From: Desulfobulbaceae bacterium
Lineage (GTDB): Bacteria > Desulfobacterota > Desulfobulbia > Desulfobulbales > SURF-16
DNA: 7,986 nt
Direction: 5' to 3'
NCBI GenBank assembly: GCA_023230525.1
Contig: JALNXE010000147.1
Location: forward strand, 1-7,986
Below are positions 7,407 through 7,986 of the stretch, in pieces; the first letter of the stretch is position 1; every line of letters begins with the position of its first letter. The notes below the pieces were generated by a model. The model saw nothing but the letters and a program-made list of their open reading frames with translations, did not search any database and had not been told where the DNA came from. The translations under genes and the position numbers were made by a program.

Positions 7407-7986
7407 GTGAGCGGCAAACCGACCTATGAAGAGCTGGAAACAAAATTGGCGCAATACCGGCAAAACTGCAGCCGTTTTGCCGGTATTTTCCGGGCGATCC
7501 CTGATGCGGTGGTGTTTGCTGATGTAAATCGCCAGATCGTGATGGTAAATCCTGCCGCCAGCCAGATTTTCGGCTATGCGGAAGAGGAGGTGATCGGCAG
7601 AAACACCCAGCAGTTTTACGCCAACGCCCAGGAATATGAAAAACAGGGGGAAGAGCGTTCCATTCTCATCGCTGAGGAAAAGCTGCAACCCTATGAGGTA
7701 AATTACCGCAGGAAGAATGGTGAGGTTTTTCACTCGGAAACGGTGGGCCGGGTTGTCCGGGATGATGAGGGCAATATCCTTGGTTTTCTGGCCATCATCA
7801 AGGACATCACCGAACGGGTAAAGGCGCGGCAAGCCCTTCAGGAGGCATATCATGTCCTGGAAAGGCGGGTTGAGCTGGGAACGGATGAGTTAAGAAAGGT
7901 CCAGGAAAAAAAGCAGAAATATCTCGATGTTGCCGGCGTCATGCTGGTGGCCCTCAATGCCGCGGGTGAGATCACGCTGATCAACC
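7407..7986 (+). CDS. PAS-domain sensor protein, probably histidine kinase (5' part, runs off window)
   Basis: An open frame of 193 codons runs from GTG 7407 to the window edge. The start is supported by GAGG at 7395-7398 and by the N-terminus SGKPTYEELETKLAQYRQ, a short helical leader often seen on multi-PAS kinases of Desulfobacterota. The first PAS domain covers about 24-137 (FRAIPDAVVFADVNRQIVMV, FGYAEEEVIGRN, ending GFLAIIKDITER). A coiled linker (ALQEAYHVLERRV) resembling those of the kinases at 634-1851 and 1879-3537 follows, and a second PAS begins at about 170 (KYLDVAGVMLVALNAAGEIT). The output domain lies beyond the window; a histidine kinase is most likely, but a diguanylate cyclase is possible. 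It follows the Nudix gene by 54 bp with no visible terminator, so it may share its transcript. No membrane segment is seen in this portion. Confidence 0.88.
   Translation, partial: MSGKPTYEELETKLAQYRQNCSRFAGIFRAIPDAVVFADVNRQIVMVNPAASQIFGYAEEEVIGRNTQQFYANAQEYEKQGEERSILIAEEKLQPYEVNYRRKNGEVFHSETVGRVVRDDEGNILGFLAIIKDITERVKARQALQEAYHVLERRVELGTDELRKVQEKKQKYLDVAGVMLVALNAAGEITLIN

Noticed and set aside
6951..7853. A 300-codon open frame on the minus strand opposite the Nudix gene and the PAS gene
   Set aside because: It spans two well-supported plus-strand genes and the gap between them, shows no recognisable domain, and is explained by GC-rich codon structure on the opposite strand.

Overview
The window is a signal-transduction locus followed by a transporter/Nudix pair. 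It is moderately GC-rich, gene-dense and bacterial. Abundant PAS/REC/HisKA kinases, Rcp1-type single-domain response regulators, a kinase N-terminus of the type PTYEELE, and an intergenic palindrome built from CACAGAG repeats together suggest a Desulfobacterota ('deltaproteobacterial') genome, perhaps near Desulfobulbales. This placement is inferred from style; no rRNA or marker gene is present.

Layout. Left arm, + strand: the C-terminal end of a histidine kinase (1-148), an Rcp1-like response regulator (203-634), and a REC-coiled coil-HisKA-HATPase kinase (634-1851). Right arm, - strand, read right to left: a two-helix membrane histidine kinase (5207-4152), an Rcp1-like response regulator (4007-3543), and a REC-coiled coil-PAS-HisKA-HATPase kinase (3537-1879). 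The arms converge tail to tail with only 27 bp between stop codons. They carry the same gene order (kinase, lone receiver, receiver-kinase) with clearly homologous proteins, so the locus looks like a mirror-image pair of phosphorelay modules. No DNA-binding or other output domain is present in either arm.

Between the right-arm kinase and its regulator sits a 135-bp MITE-like palindromic element (about 4031-4165) with 16-bp terminal inverted repeats and a possible 5-bp target duplication. Its right end supplies the last residues and stop codon of the membrane kinase.

A 307-bp divergent intergenic region (5208-5514) holds a good 11-bp inverted repeat (5302-5334). Beyond it, on the + strand, come a MATE-family efflux transporter (5515-6894), a closely following Nudix hydrolase of Ap4A-hydrolase type (6936-7352), and the start of another PAS sensor protein that runs off the window (7407-7986).

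Likely working scheme (inference): each sensor kinase phosphorylates its neighbouring lone receiver and/or the N-terminal receiver of the receiver-kinase, and the similarity of the arms leaves room for cross-talk. Signals and final outputs are not visible here. No tRNA, rRNA, CRISPR array, integrase or transposase gene was seen.
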